Assembly (NCBI GenBank): GCA_023014335.1
Contig: JAECYW010000002.1
Location: 2,790,001 to 2,854,000 of the forward strand
From: Galerina marginata
Taxonomy: Eukaryota; Basidiomycota; Agaricomycetes; Agaricales; Galerinaceae
DNA length: 64,000 bases
Reading direction: 5' to 3'
Numbering within the stretch: position 1 is the first letter of the stretch; every line of letters begins with the position of its first letter. Below the pieces are notes generated by a model. It saw nothing but the letters and a program-made list of their open reading frames with translations, was not told the DNA's origin and made no database searches. Shown here piece after piece: positions 12,420 to 22,237 of the stretch. The translations under genes were made by a program, and so were the position numbers.

Positions 12420-14939
12420 CTACTCTGGCCATCGAGAGTCATGAGGAAGTCGAGCATAAGATGGATGGGTTAGCGGCGGCAGTCGAAAAGTCGAATTCCT
12501 TGCATCATACGTGGGATAAACAGGGGGAGGCGGGAGAGTGTTCCCAGAAAATGATGAAGTATAACGACCAGGGGAGGAGGGAGAATGATTGTTGATCGAC
12601 GAGGTATGTAAAACCGAGGCTGCACCATTCATTGAAGCACCGCGCGGCGCAGGCAAGATACGAGACGAAGGATCAACCCGCGATTTTTTCCATGTTTGAT
12701 CCGTAGGTATCGAATGGTCGAATCCAGTGTCTGTAGCTTTCCGCTTGCCATGCGCATGGGTTATAATAGGCTGGTCGTCCTCGTCCTCTGAGTCCAAAGT
12801 TAGGTCAATGACATCGGCACCTCCTTGCTGCAACTGTGATTGGGATTGTGTCGTCTGGCTCTGAGGCAATGTTCCTTCGAAAGAGCGGCCCGCAGAAGAC
12901 GTGTACGATGGTGACAACTCACGCTTTACGCGGCCTTCGTCTTCGTCGTCGTCTGAGTCGAGGACATATATTTCAATGTTTGGGTCCTTGCTTTTCCCGT
13001 TCCCGTTTGGTTGACCAGAACCGTTGACATTGGCTGTCGTGCGAGATGGATTTTCAATCGGGGGTGGTGGCTTCTTGGACGGTGAAGTCAGCTTCGGATG
13101 GGCTGCTAGCCACTCGGAAGAGCCGTATTTGTTGTCAGACGTATGCCATTGGCCGTCAGCTTCCACCATAACGTCTTCTACACTTTCCGGCGTCCTCTTC
13201 AAAATCTCATCGAAATAACTGGGATAATTAACGTGAACAACTTCCAATAGAGAACGTCGGGAATGAACTCTTACCCATCCATGATCAGATCCCTATGATC
13301 TAACATCCTTTCACAGACAGGACAGAGCCAGGTCGTCGTTTGCTCCATCATAGTGAACCAAGAAGTAGCATCAAAACATTGTGGATGAACACATTTTGAA
13401 GAACGACAGGGCGTCGTGATTCGTACAAAGGTGAGCTGCCACAACGTTAGCTTTTTGCTCTCAAATTCAAGATGGGCACGCACTGGACATTTCAATGACA
13501 TTCTTTGGGGACCTGCGATAATGTCATCATCTTCCGACATGGCCTGAATCACTGGATACAACGTTGGAAAACAGGCTTTATCTTTAGGATCTAGGACATA
13601 CTTCTCTGTCGCACATCCTGTGCTGTCCAAAGGTGTTGGCCTCTGAGATTGGTAACCAAAGCGTCGATCGTGGTCGCTTCGACCAGCATCACGATCATAT
13701 AGTATTTCTGAAGTTGACCAGTAAATACGAGAAATGCAACAAGACGAAGGTTTACCGACCTTGGATTGTACAGGTTGTTGGCTGTTCACATAAACCATCT
13801 CCACTCTATTTGTACTAGTAATCCGGGAATACTTGCCGATATCTGGTGGAGGTGCTGTACCGGGTTTCTTTTTCAATCCCTTCAAATTCGCCGTTATCTG
13901 GGTGTTATTGACGCGAACCTCACAGGTCGGAGGAAATTCCATTGGGCAAGCAAGAGTACTCGTCCTAAATGACCCAGCACCGGCATAAAATATGGACGAG
14001 GTGCAGAACAATCGTAATTGATATCGAGATCTGGTCGATAAATAAGTAAACGAAAAGAAGCTAAAAGAAATGATGATCACCCAGACTTCATCTTTGCAGA
14101 TTGGTCGGCACTCAGACTAAACGTGAGCGACTGGGAGCGGCGATCTGTCGCGCTTGTTGACTCTGTTTTCAATGTGCTTAATATCGGCGTCTAAAATTGC
14201 ACCAATATGACACACCTGGGCATTCGACTAGAGAGGATATTGCCTGGTCAACGGTAAAAAAAGGCGATTCCTTAAAGCGGACGCCTATATTCGACGTGAG
14301 ATTCGACGATGTTTGATTGTGGGTTGATACACTACCTGGGACTTTTAGGCCAGAAGAGGAAGAAGGGATGGGAGCAGAGACGCCAGAGGGCCTTCGAGGC
14401 GGGGCGTATGGGTCATAATGACCTATACTGCTGGATCCTGCATGACTTGTAGCGTAGGGATTGATCTTCGGAGGATCAAATGTCGAGTGAAGAGAGCTCG
14501 CAGAGGTAGGAAGGACCGGCAGACAGTGGTGGCAGCCTGCTGGGCGTGTAACTTGAAAAATAAATGGATCAGAATTGCAGCAAGAGGCAAGGAGGTGAAT
14601 GGTCGCGTCGCCATTAAGCCAAAACTTACATCCCTGTTGTCCGCACTTGATACAAGATTGCCTTTGCCCGCATCCACTTGTCCTGGTAATCTCCAGTTCG
14701 CCAAGAATCCAATGTATGCGTGATTCTATCAATGATTTCTTGCTTTTTGCCCGACTTCGAGAAATGAGTGCCACACTCCTCATTGAAGCCGGCTAATATT
14801 TGCTTCAGCCTGTCGACAGTGTTATTCTTCACGCCGTGTTTCAATGCCTGATAACGGATGAAATTCTGAGCGAAAATAAAAGTTATGATAAGGAGGATGT
14901 ACTTACATCAAAATCCATCCAAACATCGGTGCTAGCCAT
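12420..14939 (-). CDS. SIZ1: SIZ/PIAS-type SUMO E3 ligase
   Basis: Nuclear SUMO E3 ligase. Domains in order: start MASTDVWMDFD then a SAP-like DNA-binding helix region (RLKQILAGFNEECGTHF...KKQEIIDRI). Next is a Pro/Ser-rich linker, then a PINIT domain (YQLRLFCTSSIFYAGAGSFR, CPMEFPPTCEVRVN, YYMIVMLVEATTIDALV). The SP-RING follows: RMSLKCPLTFVRITTPCRSS, KCVHPQCFDATSWFTMMEQ, TTWLCPVCERMLDHRDLIMDG. The SP-RING Cys/His ligands are all present. The tail is acidic and serine/proline-rich and contains VIDLTLDSEDED, a good SUMO-interacting motif, plus IEIYVLDSDDDED, a second candidate. The gene ends at 12420. Around seven introns; one needs an acceptor 7 bases upstream of the obvious one to keep the frame, giving RMIQAMSEDDDIIAG. 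Family call is firm. Confidence 0.92.
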
Positions 14940-15148
14940 GGTCCTCTACCCAACGTTCGAATGGTTTCAAGAAGAAAATGGGCGCACCGGGCAAAACGAA
15001 GTCAGTGTTGCATGCAGGAGGGCCTTTCAAACCAAACAGGAGCATACAACGCAGACGCGCTTCGCTTATGTCAGTTAATAGAATGGCTTCCGAGCATCTC
15101 TGCAATCTTCGACTAAATTCGACTTCATCTAGGGCTCATCTGCTCACA

Positions 15149-16067
15149 ATGTCCACAGAGCAAGACGACTACAGTAGCCTATCTCCAGAGGAACGAGACT
15201 CTCGCGATAAGGAGGCGAAAGCTCGGGAACAACAAGAGCAGGCTGGTATGCACAGATGGCGATGGCGGATACTTTGTCTGATCATCGTCCTGCGATAATG
15301 TCTACAGCGCTTCCGTACACCTGGACTCAAGAATTGGGGGAAATTGACGTGACTATTCCTGTCCCACAAGGCACTCGCGGCAAGGATCTGCATATTGTCA
15401 TAGACAAGAAGAAGCTCAGTGTCGGTCTCAAAGGCCATGAACCCATCATGTCGGGAGAATTATGCAAGGAGATCAAGGTCGAAGATAGCACTTGGACCGT
15501 CCGCAAGTATTTTATTTTCTCGCTACTCAGACATATATCTGACGAATGTTGTTTGAATTTAGAGGATAACAAAGCCGTTTTAATTCATCTTGAAAAACTA
15601 AACCAACAGACTTGGTGGGAGAACGTCCTAACGCACCATCCCAAGATTGACACTAAGAGGATCGAGCCAACGGACAGCAAATTAAGCGATCTTGATAACG
15701 AGACAAGGTTGGACTAGATTTGAGATGTCATAGATTTATTATCACTAAACACGTTTCTCTAGAGGTATGGTGGAAAAGATGATGGTGAGATATGAGATTG
15801 CCCAATTCCTTGGTAGAACAGACATTAATCCGCCCCCGAACCCCAGTTTGACAACCAACAGAAAGTGAGTTGGAATTTTCCTTACCCTTACTATCTGCTG
15901 ACGAACCTTCTAGCAACTTGGACGTCCGACTTCCGATGAATTGAAAAAGATGGAGGTGCGCATGATGTCTTTCTTGCCTTATCCCCAACTTAAATCCACC
16001 TCAGGCTTTGAAGAAATTCCAAGCTGCACATCCCGAACTCGACTTCTCTAATGCTAAGATCTCATAA
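15149..16067 (+). CDS. nudC: NudC nuclear movement protein (CS domain)
   Basis: CS/p23-fold co-chaperone of the NudC family, which supports dynein-dependent nuclear migration. The start ATG at 15149 gives a charged leader (SPEERDSRDKEAKAREQQEQ). The CS domain is PYTWTQELGEIDVTIPVPQG through KDLHIVIDKKKLSVGLKG and ELCKEIKVEDSTWTV, then VLIHLEKLNQQTWWENVLT. The C terminus is spliced from four tiny exons: ETR, GMVEKMM, an 18-nt microexon FDNQQK (15847-15864), and QLGRPTSDELKKME. The final exon is ALKKFQAAHPELDFSNAKIS-stop at 16067. That tail is the classic NudC ending. All phases fit. It is divergent from the SIZ1 gene across about 210 bp. Confidence 0.93.
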
Positions 16068-16199
16068 TCTTTAGTTGTTGCTTCAATCTTATGTGCTGTA
16101 CATATAATGCAGATCTTCCAGTGATATTGAATATGCAACTCCGCCATCAACCAGTTTTGTAGATTACCGAAAAGAGTACTTAAGTTGGTGAGGGTCTCA

Positions 16200-18580
16200 C
16201 TATAATTTTCGCCGTTTACCCTGTCCAGGAGGATCATTATTTGCACTCTTCCTTTTTACGCTCTCCACTAATCTTTGGAGACTCTCGCCGGCGTCTTTAA
16301 CACCTTTTGGCCTACCAGCAACGTCTATTTCTTGACCGCCACGCAGATCTCGCTGGCGTTTTTGACGCTCGTCGAGCAGTGCGCTCATGGCCTTGGTTTT
16401 CTTGAAACTAGCAATGATAAATGTCGTCAATATCCGAACCTTTAGAAAGTTCGAGCAGATACGTACTGAGGATTAGTTGGGTCAATGGCAAATTGATGGT
16501 CCTCGAAGAGGACTTTGAAGCGCTCGTCCTTGACATCAACGACAAAGTCTTCTTGAGCTTCGTTATCGTCCTCGGTTTTCCCTTTCCTGCCTTTTCTTCT
16601 CTTCTTATGCTTTTCAGCTTTTATCACAGACTTGAGGTTGAAATGTTTAGGTTCAGCATTTGGGTTATCGGATGCGGCGAGCAGTGCCAGCTCTTCTGCA
16701 GTCGCTTCAGACCGCGTAGGTGGATCCTCGTCATTTTCTTCCTTCTTCTGGCCTTTCTTCGTCTTGCCCAGGTGTTTTTGTTGCTCGTCTCCCTCCCCCT
16801 GCTCGTCATCGCTGCCAGCCTCGAAGAAGTCATCTTCTAATTTCTTGTCCTTTGCAACTTCCTTGACCTCATCCTTTCTCTTCTTCCTCTTCTCTTTCAT
16901 CTTCCGCTGATACTTTTCCAGAGTGGTCTCGTCCTTATCTTCCTTTTTGCTCAACCCGGGCGTGAAGGTGATCTCCATGTCAATATCTTCATTGGCCCCG
17001 TCTTCATCTCCCCAGCCCTCTGGCATGGCGTCGTCGTTACCTCCTAAAAGCAACGACCTCAACTTATCTCTTGAAGCCTTCTTGTCCTTCTTCTTTGGTG
17101 CCTTATCTTCCTCTTCCGACTCGGATGAAGAATTCGCGAGGTATGCTTTAAAATCGGACTCTTCGATTTCTTTGCGTGTGAGGGCGCGTCGGGTGACGTG
17201 ATTCCGTTCAGGATCATCATCATCCCACGTTAACTTGACTTTGGAGTGTCTCAGCGCCTATTTCGAGTTACAGATCGACAAACTTGGACGGAGACGATCA
17301 ATAAATAACGTACATCAGTAACAAATTCGACGGCTTTGTAGTTTGTATTGACGTCGTCGGTAGCCTCATCTCTAGAGAGATATTTAGAGACGTATGTCAT
17401 AAATATGATAATGAAGCATACCGAGGCTCGTTTTCGAAAGTCATATCGTCTGGGACGAAGCTCATATCAAATACGTTTGCTGAACGCTCAAGTTCTGTGC
17501 CCTCTAGTTCGTTATAGATATGGGACGCCGCATCCACTGTGTCGCAGGTCACAACAGCGTAATAATATCTAACAATTCTATGAGTACTCATATTGTTGTC
17601 GATATCAAGGAGAACGAACCGCAGTCTTTCAAGTTGGTACTTGCGTAGAGCATCCTCATCATAGTCCTCTTCTCCTCCAACTTCGTAGATCGTCCGTTCA
17701 TTCACCTCATCGATATCGAGATCCTGCTTCTTCTTAAATATCTCGGGCGGTGGCCCTTCTTTCTCTTCTCTTTCCATCCTCTTCTTGCCAAAATCGCTGG
17801 GGAACACACGAACGCTTAGAACTTTGCCTCGAACGACATTAATTTGACCAGTATCACCATGTCCAGACTTCCGTCGATCAGAAGTCGGTTCTGAAAGCGA
17901 GGACATCGATGCACGCACGACGGGTGCGGTAAGAGAAACAAGGGACGCGCAAATTTTGTAAAGGTGACTTGCGCGGACGTGGTCCCAGTCGAGATTTACT
18001 ACAGCCAACCGCGCGGTACGCGTTGCATCTGGCTGTGCTTCATCTTCATCTTGATGTGTGTTGGAATAACTGGCAGCTTGCGCGTCGAGATCCGCAAAAT
18101 TTTCTTCATCAAGGTCAATTTCAGCATCATCATCATCATTGACGGCGATGGGCCGAGAGGAGTCTCCTCCAAGTGTTACAAAGTCATCGGACTCGGATTC
18201 GGAATCCTTGCCCGCGTCGTCCTCCTCTTCGTCGGAGGATTCTAGCAGGACTTCTCCACGCGCAAGATCAGGTTTCCGGGGTGCATCTTCGTCCTCGTCC
18301 TCGTCCTCGTCCTCCAAACGATAATAGCGTCGCAAGTTTTCCTGATTCTGTGTATCAGAGATCGGACGGCCATACTTGTCTACTTTGCGACCTGGGTATT
18401 GATGGGTCCATCAACAAGAGCCGGGTATGTATGTGGTAAACGGAGGGGCATACCATTCTTTTTCTTGTCCTTGGCGAAGACACCCTTGAAGCGCTCGTCG
18501 ATGACAACTTTTGTGCTTTTCGTTTTGGGTCGACGGAATCGCGGGTCCGACTTTAGTCTCGCGAAACGGGGATCGGACAT
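16200..18580 (-). CDS. ESF1: Pre-rRNA-processing protein Esf1
   Basis: Nucleolar protein required for 18S rRNA maturation within the small-subunit processome. It starts MSDPRFARLKSDPRFRRPK, the duplicated DPRF motif typical of Esf1, then KVVIDERFKGVFAKDKKK. Next comes a highly acidic stretch encoded by a GAG/GAC hexamer run (18292-18315 on the plus strand). The core includes RLAVVNLDWDHVRASHLYKI, GKVLSVRVFPSDFGKKRMER, YYYAVVTCDTVDAASHIYNE and DMSFVPDDMTFENEPRDEAT. The C-terminal NUC153 motif is VKDERFKVLFEDHQFAIDP then TNPQFKKTKAM. It ends in basic KRRKL at 16200. Four or five introns, all in phase. Lysine/glutamate-rich segments match the family. Confidence 0.93.
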
Positions 18581-18947
18581 GGCAAGTGAAATGCAGAAAT
18601 AAATTCGAGGGAACCGAGTCCGGCGGCTGAGGGTTAAAAATATCACAGTCACGTGAGTTCTAAAATTGGGGTTGTCGAGGTGGTTGCGCCGCGACCATCA
18701 TCAGTCGTCCGTTGGTTGTCGACAACCGCTCTTAAATACTTCTCCTTCCCACTCTTTTCTGTTTTCTCGTTCCCCTTCTTCCTTTCCTTCCTGTAAGCCC
18801 GTTTGCTCGATTTTTTTTTGCATTTTATTGACTGTTGACTGTCTTCTAGTTCTTCGTTCTTCTTAGCCCCGGAGGCGCGCCCTATCCGTTCTAACCAATT
18901 TGCAACTCTAGTCACATTCGTTTCGCGTACACGCACTTTTGTCCACC
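18581..18947. promoter_or_regulatory. Shared upstream region of ESF1 and the peptide precursor
   Basis: A 367-bp divergent intergenic region. It contains pyrimidine-rich tracts on the plus strand (roughly 18740-18800 and 18810-18870, including an eight-T run) and a tandem TTGACTG TTGACTG near 18829-18842. It should drive ESF1 leftward and the peptide gene rightward. No TATA box was convincing. Confidence 0.4.
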
Positions 18948-19851
18948 ATGCTTGCACGATCAGCACTGTTTGCACTTTTGTCCGTTTACCTGACTGGTCA
19001 GGCAATGGCGGTTCCCATGCCTATGCCTATGAAGGTGTGTATGGAAAATAGTAAAAATTTATCGTCCATTCATTCTGACCTGTCCTTGAATCAGCTGGCC
19101 ATGAGGCAAGTAGCCCAGCGCTCTCCGGAACCTCTAGAAACGATTCCGGTCTACGTTAAGCGGGCGATTAACACTATTCCCGAGGAAGAGTCTGTGAAGG
19201 CCCCCAATGGTATCATCACCCCGTACAAACGGGCGGTGAATACTATCCCAGCGGAAGAAGCGGTCAAGTCTCCAAACGGTGTGATACAGCCTTACCGTCG
19301 TGCTGTCAACACGATCCCGGCCGAAGAAGCAGTCAAGGCGCCGAACGGTGTGATCCAGCCTTACCGTCGAGCAATTAACACCATTCCCGAGGAAGAATCA
19401 GTAAAGGCGCCGGACTGGTGTCATCGTTGCCTACAAGCGTGCGGTCAACACCATCCCTGCTGAAGAGGCTGTCAAGTCTCCCAATGGTGTGATCCAACCT
19501 TACCGTCGAGCCGTAAACACTATCCCAGCTGAGGAAGCCGTGAAGGCACCTAATGGCGTGATCCAACCATACCGACGGGCGGTCAACACAATCCCAGCGG
19601 AAGAGGCGGTGAAGGCACCCAATGGCGTGATCCAACCGTACCGTCGTGCAGTCAACACCATCCCAGCGGAAGAGGCAGTGAAATCACCCAACGGCGTGAT
19701 CCAACCATACCGTCGAGCAGTCAACACCATACCAGCGGAAGAGGCAGTGAAGTCACCCAATGGCGTCATCCAGCCCTACCGTCGAGCAGTCAACACAATC
19801 CCAGCCGAAGAGGCCGTGAAGTCCCCCAACGGCGTCATTCAACCATATTAA
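18948..19851 (+). CDS. Secreted Kex2-processed repeat peptide precursor
   Basis: Predicted secretory polyprotein. The start at 18948 sits in a strong CCACCATG context and gives a signal peptide (MLARSALFALLSVYLTGQ, then AMA and a Met-Pro rich stretch). A 60-nt in-phase intron (19035-19094) is likely. After ETIPVYVKR come ten tandem units, each beginning A-(V/I)-NTIP, then (A/E)EE(A/S)VK(S/A)PNG and V-I-Q-P-Y, and joined by Lys-Arg or Arg-Arg. Cleavage after each dibasic pair and removal of the basic residues would release ten almost identical 21-residue peptides ending in Tyr. This is the architecture of fungal KEP (Kex2-processed repeat) proteins and yeast alpha-factor. The frame is broken in unit 4 by one surplus T (about 19416); uncorrected, translation ends at 19461-19463. 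No UstY-like or tyrosinase gene lies nearby, so a cyclic RiPP is not supported. Function unknown. Confidence 0.82.
19164..19848 (+). repeat. Ten 69-bp in-frame tandem repeats
   Basis: Units start at 19164, 19233, 19302, 19371, 19441, 19510, 19579, 19648, 19717 and 19786. All are 69 nt except the fourth (70 nt, one extra base) and the last (63 nt, lacking the dibasic pair before the stop). Units 1 and 4 share the EEES variant and a Lys-Arg end; units 2 and 5 share KSP; units 3 and 6 share KAP. That suggests a three-unit block was duplicated. Units 6-10 differ mainly at silent sites. Confidence 0.9.
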
Positions 19852-20361
19852 ATGTGCTGGTCAGTTTATTCATGTTGGACGATGCGTTCATGATGCTCAT
19901 GTAATGACACAGGTTTTACGTGTTGGTATTTAATGGATAGATTGTGTATTCCTCGTGTTTGTGTGTGCTGGAGGACTTGTGTTTTTTTAGTGTACATAAA
20001 GTTGCAGATTGGCGTAGACCGTCGTTCATTTGATAGTTGTGGCTTTTCTTAATTCAACAATGGATTGGTCGGAATTTCGGACATGCAACGGTCTGGAGTG
20101 AGTGACGGTAGGAGTGGATCGAATGAGGTCGGAGGTGGTGTTTTCCGGAGAGTGACATCATGATCCGTCAACACAGCCTTTTGTGTTTGTGGATGTGATT
20201 GATTGTGCATCCACTGGCATTGCCTTGGTCGCTGCGCCCACAGCAGTTTCTAGGCAACCTTATACCCGACCTGTCTATAAAAACAGTCTCTGGCCTGCTT
20301 TGTTCTGCAGAGTCGCGAGCTTTTTTCCTTTTCTTTTCTTTTCCCTCTTTTCCCCTTTGCA
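19852..20361. other. Intergenic between peptide precursor and proline-rich gene
   Basis: No gene is seen in 510 bp. The left part is the peptide-gene 3' UTR. The right end has a TATAAAAA-like stretch near 20276 and a long CT tract (about 20324-20358) directly before the next ATG, a good candidate core promoter for the downstream gene. Confidence 0.5.
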
Positions 20362-21635
20362 ATGACGGAGTACGATTACTCTCCCGAGGGCTACGAGCGA
20401 TTCCTTGCCACCCAGAATCGCATCGCCAACTGGGTCGACCAGACCGAGCAGAGTCGGCCCCAGTTCGAGCACCCCTTCCAGCCCGGCTCTGCTGCAGGCC
20501 CGTCCATGCGCCCCGGCAACTTATCGTACGACTCGCATCGCAAACTCTCCAAGCGTTCTCCCCCCGCTTCCCCGACCCACCCGTATCCGCCCCAGATGCA
20601 GCAGCCCCGCCAGCTTTATCCCCATCCCCCTGCACCGGGATCAGAGTCCTCAGATGATTACGGCGACGGACCGGGACCCATGCCCCTCCAAAATCCAGGC
20701 ATGGTGTTCCCCCCTCAACAGCCCGCTTTTCATCCTATGGGACAGCCAATGCTGACACCGCCGCCGATGATGATGCCGCCGACGTACATGACAGCTCCAC
20801 ATCACAAGTCACATCGTCATCGGTCGTCGCATCCACACTCGCGATCACGGTCCCAACAGCCCTCGGTTTATTACAGCATGGTGTCACCGCCAGTCTCTCC
20901 AGGCTATCAATATGCCTACCCACAGATGGTGGGCGGTGGTCACCCGGGATATATCATGATGCAGCCTCAGCACCATTATACTGGAAGGCAGATGCCACTC
21001 ATGGTGAGTACTATTTCCGATACCTTCACTTCAATCCCTCCCATCTGCCATTCCCCACCTGTGAAACCTATTCTTACTCCCTCTCTCTCTTAGTATATGT
21101 CCTAAACCGTCCACCCCTTGCTGAAATTGCTCTTTTTGTGCATCTTCTGGCTCTTCAATCGGCGTTTTTCAATATCTCGATTAAAAATAACATCCTCACA
21201 CAGTCGGATCTACCCCAGCCAACTCGCTCGGCACCACCAAATGTGACAACATTCAGCGTGCCTCCTGCAAACCAGGCTTCAGGCGGGTACTTCCAATTGC
21301 ATCCAAACAGCGCCGGACCGAGCTCTGCCTTTTCCTCACCTGCGTCCACGCCTTTTTCTCCCCCCGAGATGGACTGGTCTTACGGCATTGCCTCTCCATC
21401 GCATTCCGTCATGTCTGCCTCGACAGGCACCGTTAGCATGACCGCCCCTCCCTCTCCCCACTACTTCACTGGCATACCCCAATATCAAGGAATACACTCC
21501 GCCATGGCGTCACCTACATACATCCCCGGCCCATCACAGCCTGCTGAACCGCTCATTGTCCCACCGAGTCTCCATCAGCGGGTGTATGATCTTAGCAGGG
21601 GCAGCAAAAACTATCTGCGGCGGAGTGTTGGATAG
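20362..21635 (+). CDS. Proline/serine/histidine-rich protein of unknown function
   Basis: Two exons joined across a 200-nt GT-AG intron (21004-21203) keep frame. The protein starts MTEYDYSPEGYERFLATQNR, which looks like a short folded or conserved N-terminal motif. A long low-complexity region rich in Pro, Ser, Met, His and Tyr follows (for example MLTPPPMMMPPTYMTAPHH and HKSHRHRSSHPHSRSRSQQP). The C-terminal part ends with VYDLSRGSKNYLRRSVG. No signal peptide, TM segment or catalytic motif is visible. The family is not one I recognise; it resembles lineage-specific basidiomycete intrinsically disordered proteins. The strong CT-rich promoter, long open frames and splice signals make it a likely real gene. 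Confidence 0.72.
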
Positions 21636-22237
21636 ACTCTCGCACTTTTGGCTTGTTCTACCAAAAACTTAGTCGAGTTCTTCTGGACGTTCACTCGACT
21701 CGATTCCACGTACTCCAGCACCTTAGAATGACTGCATTTTGCTTAGAGTTTACTTCCTTCCATTACAACCACTACCATGTAGTGTAGACATTTTCTTTTT
21801 CCTTTCTACCTTTACATCCTTCCGTAATCATACACGGTCCCCTTTAGCATTTTTCCTTTTGTCATACCCGCATTTTTCATTTTTACAATTCTCGATTACT
21901 AGGAATACATTTTGGGTTGTTTCAAGTTGTAAATTGAAAGTAGATGATGCAAATTACAAGATATAATGGTCAAGATATCACCTCTAAAATTCTTCAATCA
22001 TCATATCTCCACACCCATAAAGTTCCCTTCGAGCCAACACCCACTACAACACGACCACCCATCCCATTGCACAACTCGTAAGTGTTTTAGCAGGATCCTC
22101 GTCGTTGATGTCAATTGTCCAACAATCAATTCCAGGGGGAACCACAGTCGGCCGTCTCAGTATGATAGGCCCTTCCTCCTCTTCGTCTTCCTTCTCCTGC
22201 CTCTTCTTCCCTAGTAAGGTGCATCCGCCCAGCAGCG
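21636..22237. other. Intergenic, convergent 3' regions
   Basis: About 600 bp between the proline-rich gene and the EED-like gene, both ending here. AT-rich with many T-tracts. Short open frames exist on the plus strand but none has conserved content or a convincing exon structure. Confidence 0.5.

Noticed and set aside
18292..18315. Hexamer microsatellite as an independent repeat feature
   Set aside because: It encodes the normal acidic Glu-Asp run of ESF1.
19164..19848. CRISPR-like or satellite array
   Set aside because: The 69-bp units are in-frame, start after a signal peptide and differ at silent sites; they are coding repeats with no spacers.
18948..19851. Ustiloxin/dikaritin-type cyclic RiPP cluster
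   Set aside because: The precursor shape fits, but no UstY-like (DUF3328) oxidase, tyrosinase or transporter lies beside it; neighbours are ESF1 and a disordered protein.
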